Below are positions 33,867 to 43,312 of a stretch of DNA of 64,000 nt, piece after piece. The position numbers were made by a program, and so were the translations under genes. Numbering within the stretch: the stretch's first letter is position 1; every line of letters starts with the position of its first letter. Below the pieces are notes generated by a model. That model was given only the letters and a program-made list of their open reading frames with translations. It did no database searches and was not told the origin of the DNA. Where the stretch lies: the NCBI GenBank assembly GCA_964520985.1, contig CAZFPB010000001.1, positions 372,001 to 436,000 of the forward strand. The letters are read 5' to 3'. This stretch comes from CAYSGL01 sp964520985 (GTDB lineage Bacteria > Pseudomonadota > Alphaproteobacteria > Micavibrionales > Micavibrionaceae).

Positions 33867-36284
33867 ATGAGCAGGTCATTATCCACAACCTCATTCGCGG
33901 GTTCGATTTTCTTGAGTAACGAGTTGAAAAAATTTGGCTTTATGTTGATGGCGGGTGTCGCATTGTGCCCCCCGTCAGCGCAGGCGCAAGGGGAGCGTGT
34001 GTCGCGCTATGTCTCTGTCGATTATGCGCCGGCCCCTCAACCTGTCGCGGCTCCTGTGAGTGCGCCCCAACCAGAGATCGCGCAGACCCTGCCAGCGCCG
34101 GCAACACCGATCGCGCCGCCGCAACCAGCCTCCGCCGCGCCGACGCCAGAACAGCAGCCTGTGGATTTCGCCGCTGACACGCTGGAGCATGATGAAAGCG
34201 GGCAGATCATTACCGCACGCGGCCATGTGGAAATGATCCAGGCGGGCAGGAAACTCAACGCCGATACCGTGCAATACAACATGCAGACCGACAAGGTTAT
34301 GGCGAGCGGCAACGTGATCGTTCATTACCCGAACGGCGATGTGTATACGGCCGATAATTTTGAGCTGACCGACGATATGAAAGACGGCTTCATCAACAAG
34401 CTGCAGGCAACGCTGGCCGATGGATCGCGTTTCTGGGCCGAGACGGGCGAGCGGACGGGCGGCACCAAGATTGTCATGAAAGATGCTGTCTACACGCCGT
34501 GCGAACCGTGTAAAGCCAATCCGGAAAAATCACCCGTATGGCAATTGCGCGCCAGCGAAGTCAGCCATGATAAAGAAGATGCGCGCATCACCTATAAAAA
34601 TGCGCGCTTTGAATTATTCGGCGTGCCGGTGGCGTATACGCCGTATTTCTCACATCCCGACGGCACCGTCGATCAGAAAAGCGGGCTGCTGGCGCCTACC
34701 GCGCGTTTCAGCAGCGATCTGGGCGCGAGTTACGAGCAGGATTATTATGTAGCCATCGCGCCTGATGAAGATGCGACCATCGGTACGCGTCTTTTCACCA
34801 AACAAAATCCGATGTTGACGGGCGAGTATCGCAAGCGGTTTGAAAAAGCGGAAATTCAAACGGCCGGCGGCATCACGTATTCGGAGCGGCCCGATCAGAA
34901 AAATGGATTGGCGCAATCGGTCGGTGAAGAAGTGCGCGGGCACTTATTTACAGAGGGTGTGTACAACATCGATGAGCAATGGCGCGCGGGCTTGCGCTCA
35001 CAGATCGTTTCGGATGACCAGTATGCCCGTCAGTACGATATCACCAATGAAGATGTGTTAGAGAACGAGATTTACGCCGAGCGGTTCGACGGGCGTAACT
35101 ATGCCGTTGCCCGCGCCATGGCGTTTCAGGATGTGCGCGTAAGCGAACGCCAGCGCGAACAGCCGATGATTTTGCCCGAAGTGCAGGCGAGCTTTAAAGG
35201 CGATCCGAATGCGACACTGGGTGGCCGCTGGAGTGTCGATGCGTCGGCGCTGGGCCTCGAGCGTGACGGAAACGGTCAGGATATGGTGCGCGGCACGCTG
35301 GAAACAGGCTGGCAGCGCCGGGATGTTTTGCCCGCTGGTCTGGTGAGTACGCTTGATCTGGCCGTGCGCGGCGATGCGTATAACGTGCGCGACCGTGATA
35401 TAGCCATAGCCAACGGGCGCAGCACGGAATCGAGTGAGATGCGCGGCTTCGCGCAAGCCAACTGGCAAGCGGGTCTGCCGCTCGTCAAACAACTCGAGGG
35501 CGGATCACAAATCGTGGTCGAGCCAATCGTATCGCTGACAAGCGGCACGAACATCAAAGTTGATAGCGATGTGCCGAATGAAGACAGTCAGGATATTTTC
35601 CTCGATGCACCGAAACTGTTTGAGGCGAACCGCTTCGCCGGTTATGACCGGATTGAAGATGGCAGACGGGTAACCTATGGCGCGCGCACTTCGATTTATG
35701 CGCAAAATGGCTGGAATGCTGGAGTGTTTTTAGGGCAAAGTCGCAGGCTGGAGCGCGAAGCCGTCCTGTTCCCCGAAGGATCGGGATTGTCTGAGCGTTT
35801 ATCGGATGCTGTGGGATCTGTCGATATTCAGGCGAGCGACTATCTGAATTTAAATTACCGTTTCCAGCTGGATAACGAGACGTTGACATCCAAACGTCAC
35901 GAAGTCACAGCCACTACCAATCTTGGTTTCGCGACCATTGGCGGAACGTATTTCTATGCAACGCCAATTGCGAACACCGATCTGGATGAACCGCGTGAGC
36001 AGAGCTGGCTATATGCGTCTGTTCCGCTGGCAGACCAATGGACGGCCCATGGCGGGTTACAGTATGATTTCGGCGAAAACGAAGGCATGCGGTATGCGTC
36101 TTATGGCCTGACCTATTCAGGTCAATGTGTTACGGTCGGCACAACAGTTGAGCGTGAACTGACGCAGGATCAGACCGGCGATAACGGCACGGAAATCATG
36201 CTGCGCCTCGGCTTTAAAAATCTGGGCGAATTTGAAACGTCCGGCATTAGCCTTGGCAGTAACGAAGACGATGATGATGAATGA
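33867..36284 (+). CDS. lptD: LPS assembly outer-membrane protein LptD
   Basis: Inserts lipopolysaccharide into the outer leaflet together with LptE. I take ATG 33867 (MSRSLSTTSF), giving a signal sequence with core FGFMLMAGVALCPPSAQA before the cut; an ATG at 33840 and TTG at 33912 are alternatives. A Pro/Ala-rich linker leads to the OstA/LptA jellyroll domain (about 110-230 of the longer frame: GHVEMIQAGRKLNADTVQYN) and then the beta-barrel. No surA or pdxA follows, unlike many alphaproteobacteria. The total length is about 805 residues. Confidence 0.9.
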   Translation: MSRSLSTTSFAGSIFLSNELKKFGFMLMAGVALCPPSAQAQGERVSRYVSVDYAPAPQPVAAPVSAPQPEIAQTLPAPATPIAPPQPASAAPTPEQQPVDFAADTLEHDESGQIITARGHVEMIQAGRKLNADTVQYNMQTDKVMASGNVIVHYPNGDVYTADNFELTDDMKDGFINKLQATLADGSRFWAETGERTGGTKIVMKDAVYTPCEPCKANPEKSPVWQLRASEVSHDKEDARITYKNARFELFGVPVAYTPYFSHPDGTVDQKSGLLAPTARFSSDLGASYEQDYYVAIAPDEDATIGTRLFTKQNPMLTGEYRKRFEKAEIQTAGGITYSERPDQKNGLAQSVGEEVRGHLFTEGVYNIDEQWRAGLRSQIVSDDQYARQYDITNEDVLENEIYAERFDGRNYAVARAMAFQDVRVSERQREQPMILPEVQASFKGDPNATLGGRWSVDASALGLERDGNGQDMVRGTLETGWQRRDVLPAGLVSTLDLAVRGDAYNVRDRDIAIANGRSTESSEMRGFAQANWQAGLPLVKQLEGGSQIVVEPIVSLTSGTNIKVDSDVPNEDSQDIFLDAPKLFEANRFAGYDRIEDGRRVTYGARTSIYAQNGWNAGVFLGQSRRLEREAVLFPEGSGLSERLSDAVGSVDIQASDYLNLNYRFQLDNETLTSKRHEVTATTNLGFATIGGTYFYATPIANTDLDEPREQSWLYASVPLADQWTAHGGLQYDFGENEGMRYASYGLTYSGQCVTVGTTVERELTQDQTGDNGTEIMLRLGFKNLGEFETSGISLGSNEDDDDE

Positions 36285-36305
36285 ACAAAAAAGTGAGCCA
36301 GTATC

Positions 36306-37031
36306 ATGTTTGTAAATCAATATAACCCGCACAGCCGATACCGCGAGCGCTCGGCGCAAAAATTTGCCAACGTGCTGTCTTTCGTCTTGATCATCGCCAT
36401 GTCAGTGGGCGTGGGTATCTGGATGGGCCGCCAGTTTGGCGCAGAAAGCGCTATCACTCTTAAGAAGCAAAATAAAAGTCTGACCGAGCAGGTCGATGAA
36501 TTGCAAACGGCGCTGACAGACCTGCGCGCCGAGGCGCAGACGGCCAATACCCGGTATGAGCAGTTACGTGCAGAATATAATGCCGCCGTGCCGGAAGGCC
36601 CGATGCAGGACTTATTGACGCTGGTGAAGCAACAGCTGGACGAAGGCATGGAGCCTGGACGTTTATCTTTTTTGATCCGCTCAGCGCGCCCGCCGACAGG
36701 CTGCACGGAAGCAGATCAGAAACGCTTTGTTGTCTCGACGCCGACCTATAAAGGCGAGAACAGCGCTGTGACGATCGCAGAAGGCGCGGTGGTGGTGTAC
36801 GGCTCAGGATTGTCTGCAAAGAACGCACAAGGTGAGCCGGAAGCCTGGTATGACCCGGCGCAGGGTATCACCGTCAATTTCAAAAGCTCGAAAGGTGATG
36901 TGGAAACCAAGACCGGCATGTTACCGATCCGTCATTCGGTGGTAGTCGATGACCGGGAATACCGCTTCACGATTGAAGAAGGATCGCGCTCATTCGCCCG
37001 TGTTGTTTTCGACTCCTGCGCTTATCCCTGA
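36306..37031 (+). CDS. Membrane-anchored coiled-coil protein of unknown function
   Basis: A 241-residue protein 21 bases after lptD, probably in the same transcript. One membrane helix (about 24-44, VLSFVLIIAMSVGVGIWMG) is followed by a heptad-rich coiled coil (52-88, KKQNKSLTEQVDELQTALTD) and a periplasmic beta-rich domain (LIRSARPPTGCTEADQKRF, TYKGENSAVTIAEGAVVVYG). The layout suggests an envelope scaffold. Two cysteines in the periplasmic part (near residues 133 and 238) could form a disulfide. The tail overlaps the convergent gene by 42 bases. Confidence 0.75.
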   Translation: MFVNQYNPHSRYRERSAQKFANVLSFVLIIAMSVGVGIWMGRQFGAESAITLKKQNKSLTEQVDELQTALTDLRAEAQTANTRYEQLRAEYNAAVPEGPMQDLLTLVKQQLDEGMEPGRLSFLIRSARPPTGCTEADQKRFVVSTPTYKGENSAVTIAEGAVVVYGSGLSAKNAQGEPEAWYDPAQGITVNFKSSKGDVETKTGMLPIRHSVVVDDREYRFTIEEGSRSFARVVFDSCAYP

Positions 37032-38249
37032 GATAAAAGGCTGGAGCGAGGCATCGAGGCGGATGTAATCGCCGCTGACTGCGTTATCAGGCAGTTTGAA
37101 ATATTCCACAATACCGGGCAGATATTCCGGCACCACTTTGGCTGAGCCCCGCATATCGAAGGTGCCGGGATAGACGAGGAATGTGCCGCTCAGGAATTCT
37201 TGCGTATCCAGCGTTCCGCGCATATCAAACGGATAGGGGCCGCCGGGGAAGCGCTTGGCCAATTGATAGTCGACACTCAGCAGCAGATTGTTTTTGCCTG
37301 AGAAATTCTTTTGCAAGATAGCCGTATCGCGCGACACTGTTGTATCAAGATAATTAAATAAAGACGGCAGATCATCTGACGTCAGAGTGAAAGCGATCTG
37401 GCGCTTGTCGTTTTCCAGCGTGACGTCGGCCGAGAGCATGGTTTGCGCGGCGCCGCTGGCATGCAAACGGGTTAGGACGGTAATCGCGTCACGCGCGATA
37501 TCCATGGTCATCGCAAAATTCTGCAAGGGCAGGGTGCCGAGACTGGCGGCGCCAGATTCCACTTGCCCCGACAGCGATGGATATTCTCCTGCATTCGAGA
37601 GGCTGAACCAGCCATTGCCACGGGTTAACCGCACAGGACCGATATTTGTTTTGATTTCGGGGATCAAGCCATCGACAAGCATTGTGCCATCAGGTTCGAT
37701 CCAGCCGCGCCAGTCAGAGGCAAAATCCATCGTGGGTTGATCGCTTTTGATCGTAGCGGTGACAAGGCGTTTCTTCTCTTTTTCAGGTTCAATCACAATG
37801 TCGAACAGAAACTGGAAATCACCAAGCGGCGTGTTGATGCTGATACGGCCATCGCGTACGATCAGACGGCCTTTTGGCAATTTTACCAACATCTCGCGAT
37901 TGAGAGACATAAGACCGGGAAGTAGCGCGTTGATGTGATCGATCTGACGATAAATGTCGGGTTTATCAAAAGTGATGTCGGCATTGTCGCCACGCGTCAA
38001 TGCTCCTAACCAGCCACTTGAAATGCTGACGGATTTCAGGCTGTCGATGCCGGTGTCGTCCAGTTTAATGTCGAAGGCGGATGTTTTGCGCGGGCCTGTT
38101 GATAGGTCACCGATGGTGACATGATCAAATCCAGCGTCCCGCAGCTGGGCGACTACCTTTTTTTCTGCCAGAGAATTTGCGCCCATGGTTATGAACCAGA
38201 CACTGGCGACAGAAATCGCAATCAGAAGAATGAGAATTATGCGGCGCAT
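36990..38249 (-). CDS. AsmA/YdbH-like periplasmic protein
   Basis: A 419-residue protein with an N-terminal membrane anchor (RRIILILLIAISVASVWFI) and long beta-rich repeats (TFDKPDIYRQID, KLPKGRLIVRDGRISINTP). This arrangement is typical of AsmA, YdbH and DUF748-like proteins that span the periplasm and help lipid transport. I cannot choose between the subfamilies. It starts 8 bases after the parE stop and is probably cotranscribed with it. Its 3' end overlaps the coiled-coil gene tail to tail. Confidence 0.65.
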   Translation of the reverse strand: MRRIILILLIAISVASVWFITMGANSLAEKKVVAQLRDAGFDHVTIGDLSTGPRKTSAFDIKLDDTGIDSLKSVSISSGWLGALTRGDNADITFDKPDIYRQIDHINALLPGLMSLNREMLVKLPKGRLIVRDGRISINTPLGDFQFLFDIVIEPEKEKKRLVTATIKSDQPTMDFASDWRGWIEPDGTMLVDGLIPEIKTNIGPVRLTRGNGWFSLSNAGEYPSLSGQVESGAASLGTLPLQNFAMTMDIARDAITVLTRLHASGAAQTMLSADVTLENDKRQIAFTLTSDDLPSLFNYLDTTVSRDTAILQKNFSGKNNLLLSVDYQLAKRFPGGPYPFDMRGTLDTQEFLSGTFLVYPGTFDMRGSAKVVPEYLPGIVEYFKLPDNAVSGDYIRLDASLQPFISGISAGVENNTGE

Positions 38250-38257
38250 GTGAAACT

Positions 38258-40285
38258 CTAAATATCGATGTCCTGAGCGAACTCGGCGTTGTCCTGAATA
38301 AATTCGAAGCGACGCTCGGCATTTTTGCCCATCAGGCGGTCAACCAGATCATCAATGGCAATCGTCGGGTCTGCTACAGGGCCGGTATGATCGCCCAGCT
38401 CTTCACCAAGACCGAGTGTGGCGCGCAGATCGGGAATAGTCACGCGCAACAGCGTACGCGACGCCGGGTTCATCGTCGTCTCTTTCAACTGCGAAGCAGG
38501 CATCTCGCCCAAACCTTTGAAGCGGGAGATGTCGACTTTCTTTTTGTCTTTGAATACGGTCTTCATCAGCGTGTCTTTGTGGGCGTCGTCCATCGCATAT
38601 TCGCTTAAAGTTCCGGCCGTGAGACGGTAAAGCGGCGGCTGGGCGAGATAGAGGTGGCCTTTTTCGATGAGGCCACGCATCTGCGTATAGAAGAAGGTGA
38701 CGAGCAGGGAGGCGATGTGCGCGCCGTCTACATCAGCGTCGGTCATGATGATGATGCGCTCATAGCGCAGTTTTTTTACATCGAAGTCTTTGCCGGTGCC
38801 TGTGCCCATGGCCTGAATCAGATCCTGAATTTCCTGATTCTGTTTGATCTTGTCGCCGGACGCGCTGACGACGTTCAGGATTTTTCCGCGCAGAGGCAGG
38901 ATCGCTTGTGTTTCGCGGTTGCGCCCCTGCTTGGCGGAGCCGCCAGCTGAATCGCCCTCAACCAGAAACAGTTCAGTGTCGTCGGAATCGCTGCGCGAAC
39001 AATCGGCAAGCTTGCCGGGCAGGCGCAGTTTACGCGTGGCGGTTTTACGCTGCGTCGATTTTTCATCGCGGCGACGCTGACGCTCTTCCGAACGCAGGAT
39101 CAGTTCATCGAGCAGTGCTTTCGAGGCGGCAGGATCAGCGGAGAGCCAGTGATCGAAGTGATCCTTGATGGCGACATCGACCCATTTCGCCGCTTCATTG
39201 CTGGCGAGTTTTTCTTTGGTCTGTCCCTGGAATTGCGGATCGCGAATGAATACGGAGAGCAGCACGGCGGCGCCTGCCATGATGTCATCGATCGTGATAT
39301 TCGCAGCTTTTTTCATGCCGACCATTTCGCCATATGAGCGAATGGCACGCGAAAGCGCCGTGCGCAGGCCTTGTTCATGTGTGCCGCCCATCGGTGTCGG
39401 GATGGTGTTACAGTAGGAATGAATGAAGCCGTCGCCGCCTTCGAGCCAGCTCATCGCGAATTCGACGCGGCCGGCATTTTCGGGCAGATCGGCAAGGCCG
39501 GCGAACATGCGCGCCGTGACCGTCTGCTGGTTTTTGAGGGACGTTTCAAGATAATCCTGCAAACCGCGCGGGAAGTGGAAGGTGGCTTCCGTCGGAACAG
39601 GCGCGTCTTTTTCAATCAGAGACGCCGGGCAGTTCCAGCGGATTTCCACGCCACGGAAGAGATACGCTTTCGAGCGCACCATCTGGAACAGCCACGACGG
39701 TTTGAAGGCCATCTTCTTGCCGAAGATTTCATGATCAGGCTTGAACGACACGGTCGTACCGCGGCGGTTGTTCACGCTGCCAAGCTTTTCCAGTTTGGTC
39801 GTTGGAATACCGCGCGCGAAGGATTGTTTATAGAGCTGCTTGTCGCGGGCGACTTCGACCCAGAGCCATTCGGAGAGCGCGTTGACGACGGACGAGCCGA
39901 CACCGTGCAGACCGCCGGAAGTCTGATATGCTTTGCCGGAGAATTTACCGCCAGAGTGCAGGGTGGTCAGGATGACTTCGAGGGCGGACTTGTCTTTAAA
40001 TTTTGGGTGATTGTCGACCGGGATGCCGCGGCCGTTATCGGAGATGGTGACGGAGCCGTCTTCGTTGACGTCAATCGAGATGCGGTTGGCGTGCCCGGCC
40101 ACGGCTTCATCCATCGAGTTATCTAGAATCTCGCTGGCGAGGTGGTGGAAGGCGCGCTCATCCGTGCCGCCAATATACATGCCGGGGCGCTTGCGGACGG
40201 GCTCCAGCCCTTCCAGAACCTCAATATGCTCGGCGCTGTAATCGTCGGAACGGGCGGTGTTGTTGGAAAACAAATCATTTGCCAT
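38258..40285 (-). CDS. parE: DNA topoisomerase IV subunit B
   Basis: ATPase subunit that, with ParC, decatenates daughter chromosomes. The 675-residue protein has the GHKL ATPase sites (ILDNSMDEAVAGH, ISDNGRGIPVDNHP, GLHGVGSSVVNALS), the transducer domain, and the Toprim sites LVEGDSAGGSAKQGRNRETQ and MTDADVDGAHI. GSAKQGRNRETQAILPLRGK and the length support ParE over GyrB. The gene starts 111 bases from the divergent secreted-protein gene. Confidence 0.95.
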   Translation of the reverse strand: MANDLFSNNTARSDDYSAEHIEVLEGLEPVRKRPGMYIGGTDERAFHHLASEILDNSMDEAVAGHANRISIDVNEDGSVTISDNGRGIPVDNHPKFKDKSALEVILTTLHSGGKFSGKAYQTSGGLHGVGSSVVNALSEWLWVEVARDKQLYKQSFARGIPTTKLEKLGSVNNRRGTTVSFKPDHEIFGKKMAFKPSWLFQMVRSKAYLFRGVEIRWNCPASLIEKDAPVPTEATFHFPRGLQDYLETSLKNQQTVTARMFAGLADLPENAGRVEFAMSWLEGGDGFIHSYCNTIPTPMGGTHEQGLRTALSRAIRSYGEMVGMKKAANITIDDIMAGAAVLLSVFIRDPQFQGQTKEKLASNEAAKWVDVAIKDHFDHWLSADPAASKALLDELILRSEERQRRRDEKSTQRKTATRKLRLPGKLADCSRSDSDDTELFLVEGDSAGGSAKQGRNRETQAILPLRGKILNVVSASGDKIKQNQEIQDLIQAMGTGTGKDFDVKKLRYERIIIMTDADVDGAHIASLLVTFFYTQMRGLIEKGHLYLAQPPLYRLTAGTLSEYAMDDAHKDTLMKTVFKDKKKVDISRFKGLGEMPASQLKETTMNPASRTLLRVTIPDLRATLGLGEELGDHTGPVADPTIAIDDLVDRLMGKNAERRFEFIQDNAEFAQDIDI

Positions 40286-40396
40286 GGCGCGGCCTTAATC
40301 TTTTGCTATGCTGAATGCTGTGAAATATCCCAAGGATTTGTAACGGATCGGGACGGTTTTGCAAGTTTTTGTCAGGGAAGGGGCAGATTTCATACA

Positions 40397-41575
40397 ATGG
40401 GAAATATGACGAAACTACTCGCGTATAGTCTGGGTGTGCTGCTCATCGGCATATTTGCTTCGCCGACTCTCGCTCAGCAAAAAGCGGCGCCTAAAGAAAG
40501 TGTTATGAAAAGACCTGCTTTCATGACAGAAGCGGAATTTTTGGCCAAAACGCAATTATTCAAGGGGGAGCCGAACAACGATTCCGCGCTGGCCTATGAA
40601 GTGCGCCTTCCCAAAGACTGGGTCAAAGAAGCCAGCTCCGGTGTGGCTGATGCCAAAGATATTACGACGCTCAATCAAAAAGTCATTCAGCGCGTCGCGC
40701 GCTATGTCAGCCCTGCGAAAAAGCACCGCCGCAGTTTTATGACCGTCGAATCACAAGAGCTGAGCTATGAAATCGGTATTCGGAACTGGTTTCTTAATTA
40801 CGTTGAAGATACTGGTATCACGCTGGAAACCATCACCAAGACCGATGATAAAGCCGATTATGTTGAAGCGTCCTATATCGCTGTCGATGGCGATGTGAGT
40901 TATGGCGTACGGGTCAAAGCCATCCTGAATGGTCCGAACATCGTGATGGCGCGCTATTATGTGCCGATCGAACTTTTTCAGGACGGCAAAGTTTTACAGG
41001 CGCAAGGTATCGCCAGCTTCCATCTGGTAGGAGAGAAGCTTTCGGAAATTGAGGAGCGTCGTACCCACGGATTTCTCGATCAGGCTTATTTTGATTTCCC
41101 AATATCCTGGACGCTGACCGCGCCAAAAGTCATCAATGTTGAACGGATGCGCGCGATGATCTATACGCCGACCGCGAATAAAAAGCTGTCGGGGCAAATC
41201 AACATCTATGCGACATCGCGCTTTATCGATACGTCGATGGGTAAGGAAGTGAATGAGTACCGGGAAAAATTCTCGCTGCCCGGGTACGGGATCGGCCCCA
41301 AGATTGAAAGCCTGACTCTTCCTGTTCAAAAAGACATCAGCAAATCCGTAACAGAAGCCTATGACCTCAAACCGCAAAAGGCCACGATGGCGGGCTATGA
41401 ATTATGGGTGACGGCGATGGAATCAGAAGGGTTCATTTTTATCGTGACGATGATCACCCCCTCCCGCACAGAGGAATTTTACCGCTGGGCACGCAATGTC
41501 AAAGCCTATGAAATCGTTGTTGCTACGACGCGTCAGTTCGATGAAAGTATCGATCGCTACCAATTCTCGGAATAA
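40397..41575 (+). CDS. Secreted protein of unknown function, 392 aa
   Basis: I take ATG 40397 (MGNMTKLLAY); ATG 40406 is also possible, and the open frame upstream runs antisense to parE and is not coding. A signal peptide (LLAYSLGVLLIGIFASPTLAQ, to about residue 30) is cut before QQKAAP. The mature protein is mixed alpha/beta with no motif I know. Its C-terminal half contains two similar beta-rich stretches but no clear repeat. It ends at a terminator shared with convergent glnA. Confidence 0.7.
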   Translation: MGNMTKLLAYSLGVLLIGIFASPTLAQQKAAPKESVMKRPAFMTEAEFLAKTQLFKGEPNNDSALAYEVRLPKDWVKEASSGVADAKDITTLNQKVIQRVARYVSPAKKHRRSFMTVESQELSYEIGIRNWFLNYVEDTGITLETITKTDDKADYVEASYIAVDGDVSYGVRVKAILNGPNIVMARYYVPIELFQDGKVLQAQGIASFHLVGEKLSEIEERRTHGFLDQAYFDFPISWTLTAPKVINVERMRAMIYTPTANKKLSGQINIYATSRFIDTSMGKEVNEYREKFSLPGYGIGPKIESLTLPVQKDISKSVTEAYDLKPQKATMAGYELWVTAMESEGFIFIVTMITPSRTEEFYRWARNVKAYEIVVATTRQFDESIDRYQFSE

Positions 41576-41576
41576 A

Positions 41577-41600
41577 AAACGGCCCCTTTCGGGGCCGTTT
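41577..41600. terminator. Bidirectional intrinsic terminator
   Basis: AAACGGCCCC-TTTC-GGGGCCGTTT is a perfect 10-bp stem with a 4-base loop, with A/T on either flank. It sits between the stops of the secreted-protein gene and glnA. Confidence 0.9.
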
Positions 41601-41605
41601 GACGA

Positions 41606-43033
41606 TTAGCAGGAATAATACATCTGGTATTCGATCGGGTGAGGCATGGTTTCGTACGCCATCACTTCTTCCATCTTCAGTTCGATGTAGCCTTCGATCA
41701 TACCGCGCGTGAATACGTCGCCCTTCATCAGGAATTCATGATCGGCTTTGAGGCATTCGAGCGCTTCGCGCAGCGAGCCGCATACTGTCGGCACTTTTGC
41801 CAGTTCTTCCGGCGGCAGGTCGTAGAGGTTTTTGTCCATGGCTTCACCCGGGTGGATTTTGTTCTGAATCCCATCGAGGCCGGCCATGAGCATCGCCGAG
41901 AAAGCGAGATACGGGTTAGCGACCGGATCCGGGAAGCGAACTTCCACGCGTTTGGCTTTTGGCGATTTACCAAAAGGAATACGGCAGGAAGCCGAGCGGT
42001 TACGTGCGGAGTAGGCGAGCAGCACTGGCGCTTCATAACCCGGTACCAGACGCTTGTAGCTGTTGGTCGATGGGTTGGTGAAGGCGTTGAGCGCGCGAGC
42101 ATGCTTGATGATACCGCCAATGTAGAAGAGGGCGTTATCGGAGAGGCCCGCATATTTCTCGCCAGCGAACATTGGCGTCTTGCCGTTCCACAAAGACTGG
42201 TGCACGTGCATGCCTGACCCGTTGTCACCAAAGATCGGCTTAGGCATGAAGGTCGCAGTTTTGCCGTACATGTGCGCGACGTTGTGGACGGCATATTTGT
42301 AGAGCTGCATGTTGTCCGCGCAATTCACCAGTGTCGAGAAGAAGATGCCAAGTTCACACTGCGATGGCGCCACTTCATGGTGGTGTTTTTCAACCGGCAC
42401 ACCCATGGAGGCGAGCACCGTGATCATTTCCGCGCGAACATCGGCCGTGGAATCGATTGGGGCTTCGGGGAAGTAGCCGCCCTTAACGCCAGGGCGGTGA
42501 CCCATGTTGCCTTGCGGGTAGGCGGTGTTGGTGTTGTATGGGCCTTCGGAGGAATCGAGTTTGAAGGATACTTCGTTCATCGCCACTTTGTAGCGCACGT
42601 CATCGAAAATGAAGAACTCCGCTTCCGGGCCAAAATAGGCGGTGTCGGCAATGCCCGTGGTGCCGAGATAAGCTTCGGCTTTTTTCGCGATAACGCGCGG
42701 GCAGCGCTCATACGGGTCGCCCGATAGCGGTTCCATCACTGTGCAGAATACTTTTAATGTTGATTGCGCGGAGAAGGGGTCGAGCCAGCATTTGCTCCAG
42801 TCCGGCACCAAGCTCATGTCCGATTCATTGATCGCTTTCCATCCGGCGATCGAAGAGCCGTCAATCATGATGCCCTCTTCGAACATATCTTTATCAATGG
42901 TCGAGATATGCTGATCTGTGTGCTGCATCTTGCCGCGCGGGTCGGTGAACTGGAAGCCCACGAATTGCAGTTCGTGCTCCTTTTTGACCTTTTCGAAATC
43001 GGCGAAAGATTTGATGGAAATTATATCGGACAT
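41606..43033 (-). CDS. glnA: Glutamine synthetase type I
   Basis: ATP-dependent ligation of ammonia to glutamate. The 475-residue protein has MIDGSSIAGWKAINESDM, FGPEAEFFIFDD (metal glutamates), NGSGMHVHQSLW, and the catalytic KRLVPGYEAPVLLAYSARNR. The adenylylation site NLYDLPPEE is present, so GlnE control is expected. Usually glnB precedes glnA in alphaproteobacteria; here the upstream side holds only a 180-base gap and then tRNA-His on the other strand, so glnB must be elsewhere. Confidence 0.96.
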   Translation of the reverse strand: MSDIISIKSFADFEKVKKEHELQFVGFQFTDPRGKMQHTDQHISTIDKDMFEEGIMIDGSSIAGWKAINESDMSLVPDWSKCWLDPFSAQSTLKVFCTVMEPLSGDPYERCPRVIAKKAEAYLGTTGIADTAYFGPEAEFFIFDDVRYKVAMNEVSFKLDSSEGPYNTNTAYPQGNMGHRPGVKGGYFPEAPIDSTADVRAEMITVLASMGVPVEKHHHEVAPSQCELGIFFSTLVNCADNMQLYKYAVHNVAHMYGKTATFMPKPIFGDNGSGMHVHQSLWNGKTPMFAGEKYAGLSDNALFYIGGIIKHARALNAFTNPSTNSYKRLVPGYEAPVLLAYSARNRSASCRIPFGKSPKAKRVEVRFPDPVANPYLAFSAMLMAGLDGIQNKIHPGEAMDKNLYDLPPEELAKVPTVCGSLREALECLKADHEFLMKGDVFTRGMIEGYIELKMEEVMAYETMPHPIEYQMYYSC

Positions 43034-43213
43034 AGAGGTCGGTTCCTTTGAGGGGTTGGATTAGATATTCATAATAAAGATAACTGCTATGCAATTAATG
43101 AATGGCTAATTAGCATGTGCACAAAAACCTGTCTACTGTCTTTTATGCCTCTTTTGGTCATCGTAAAAGACTTGACCGCACCTGCCAAAAAATCATACAC
43201 ATCACTCTCATGT

Positions 43214-43290
43214 GGCGGTCGTAGCTCAGTTGGTAGAGCCCCTGGTTGTGGTCCAGGTTGTCGCGGGTTCGAGCCCCGTCGATCGCCCCA
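43214..43290 (+). tRNA. tRNA-His (anticodon GUG)
   Basis: The encoded G at position -1 (43214) pairs with C73, the hallmark of tRNA-His. The acceptor stem GCGGTCG pairs with CGATCGC. Anticodon loop TTGTGGT holds GTG. The T arm GGGTTCGAGCCCC is standard and CCA is encoded. The nnrD gene follows 22 bases later. Confidence 0.96.
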
Positions 43291-43312
43291 TTTTCTGCTC
43301 GCTGAGGCGGCT

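Noticed and set aside
33080..33886. Open frame antisense to the DEAD-box helicase tail
   Set aside because: Explained by the Arg/Ala-rich repeats of the helicase tail.
39371..40126. Long open frame antisense to parE
   Set aside because: Arises from the GC-rich codons of parE; no start context, no motif.
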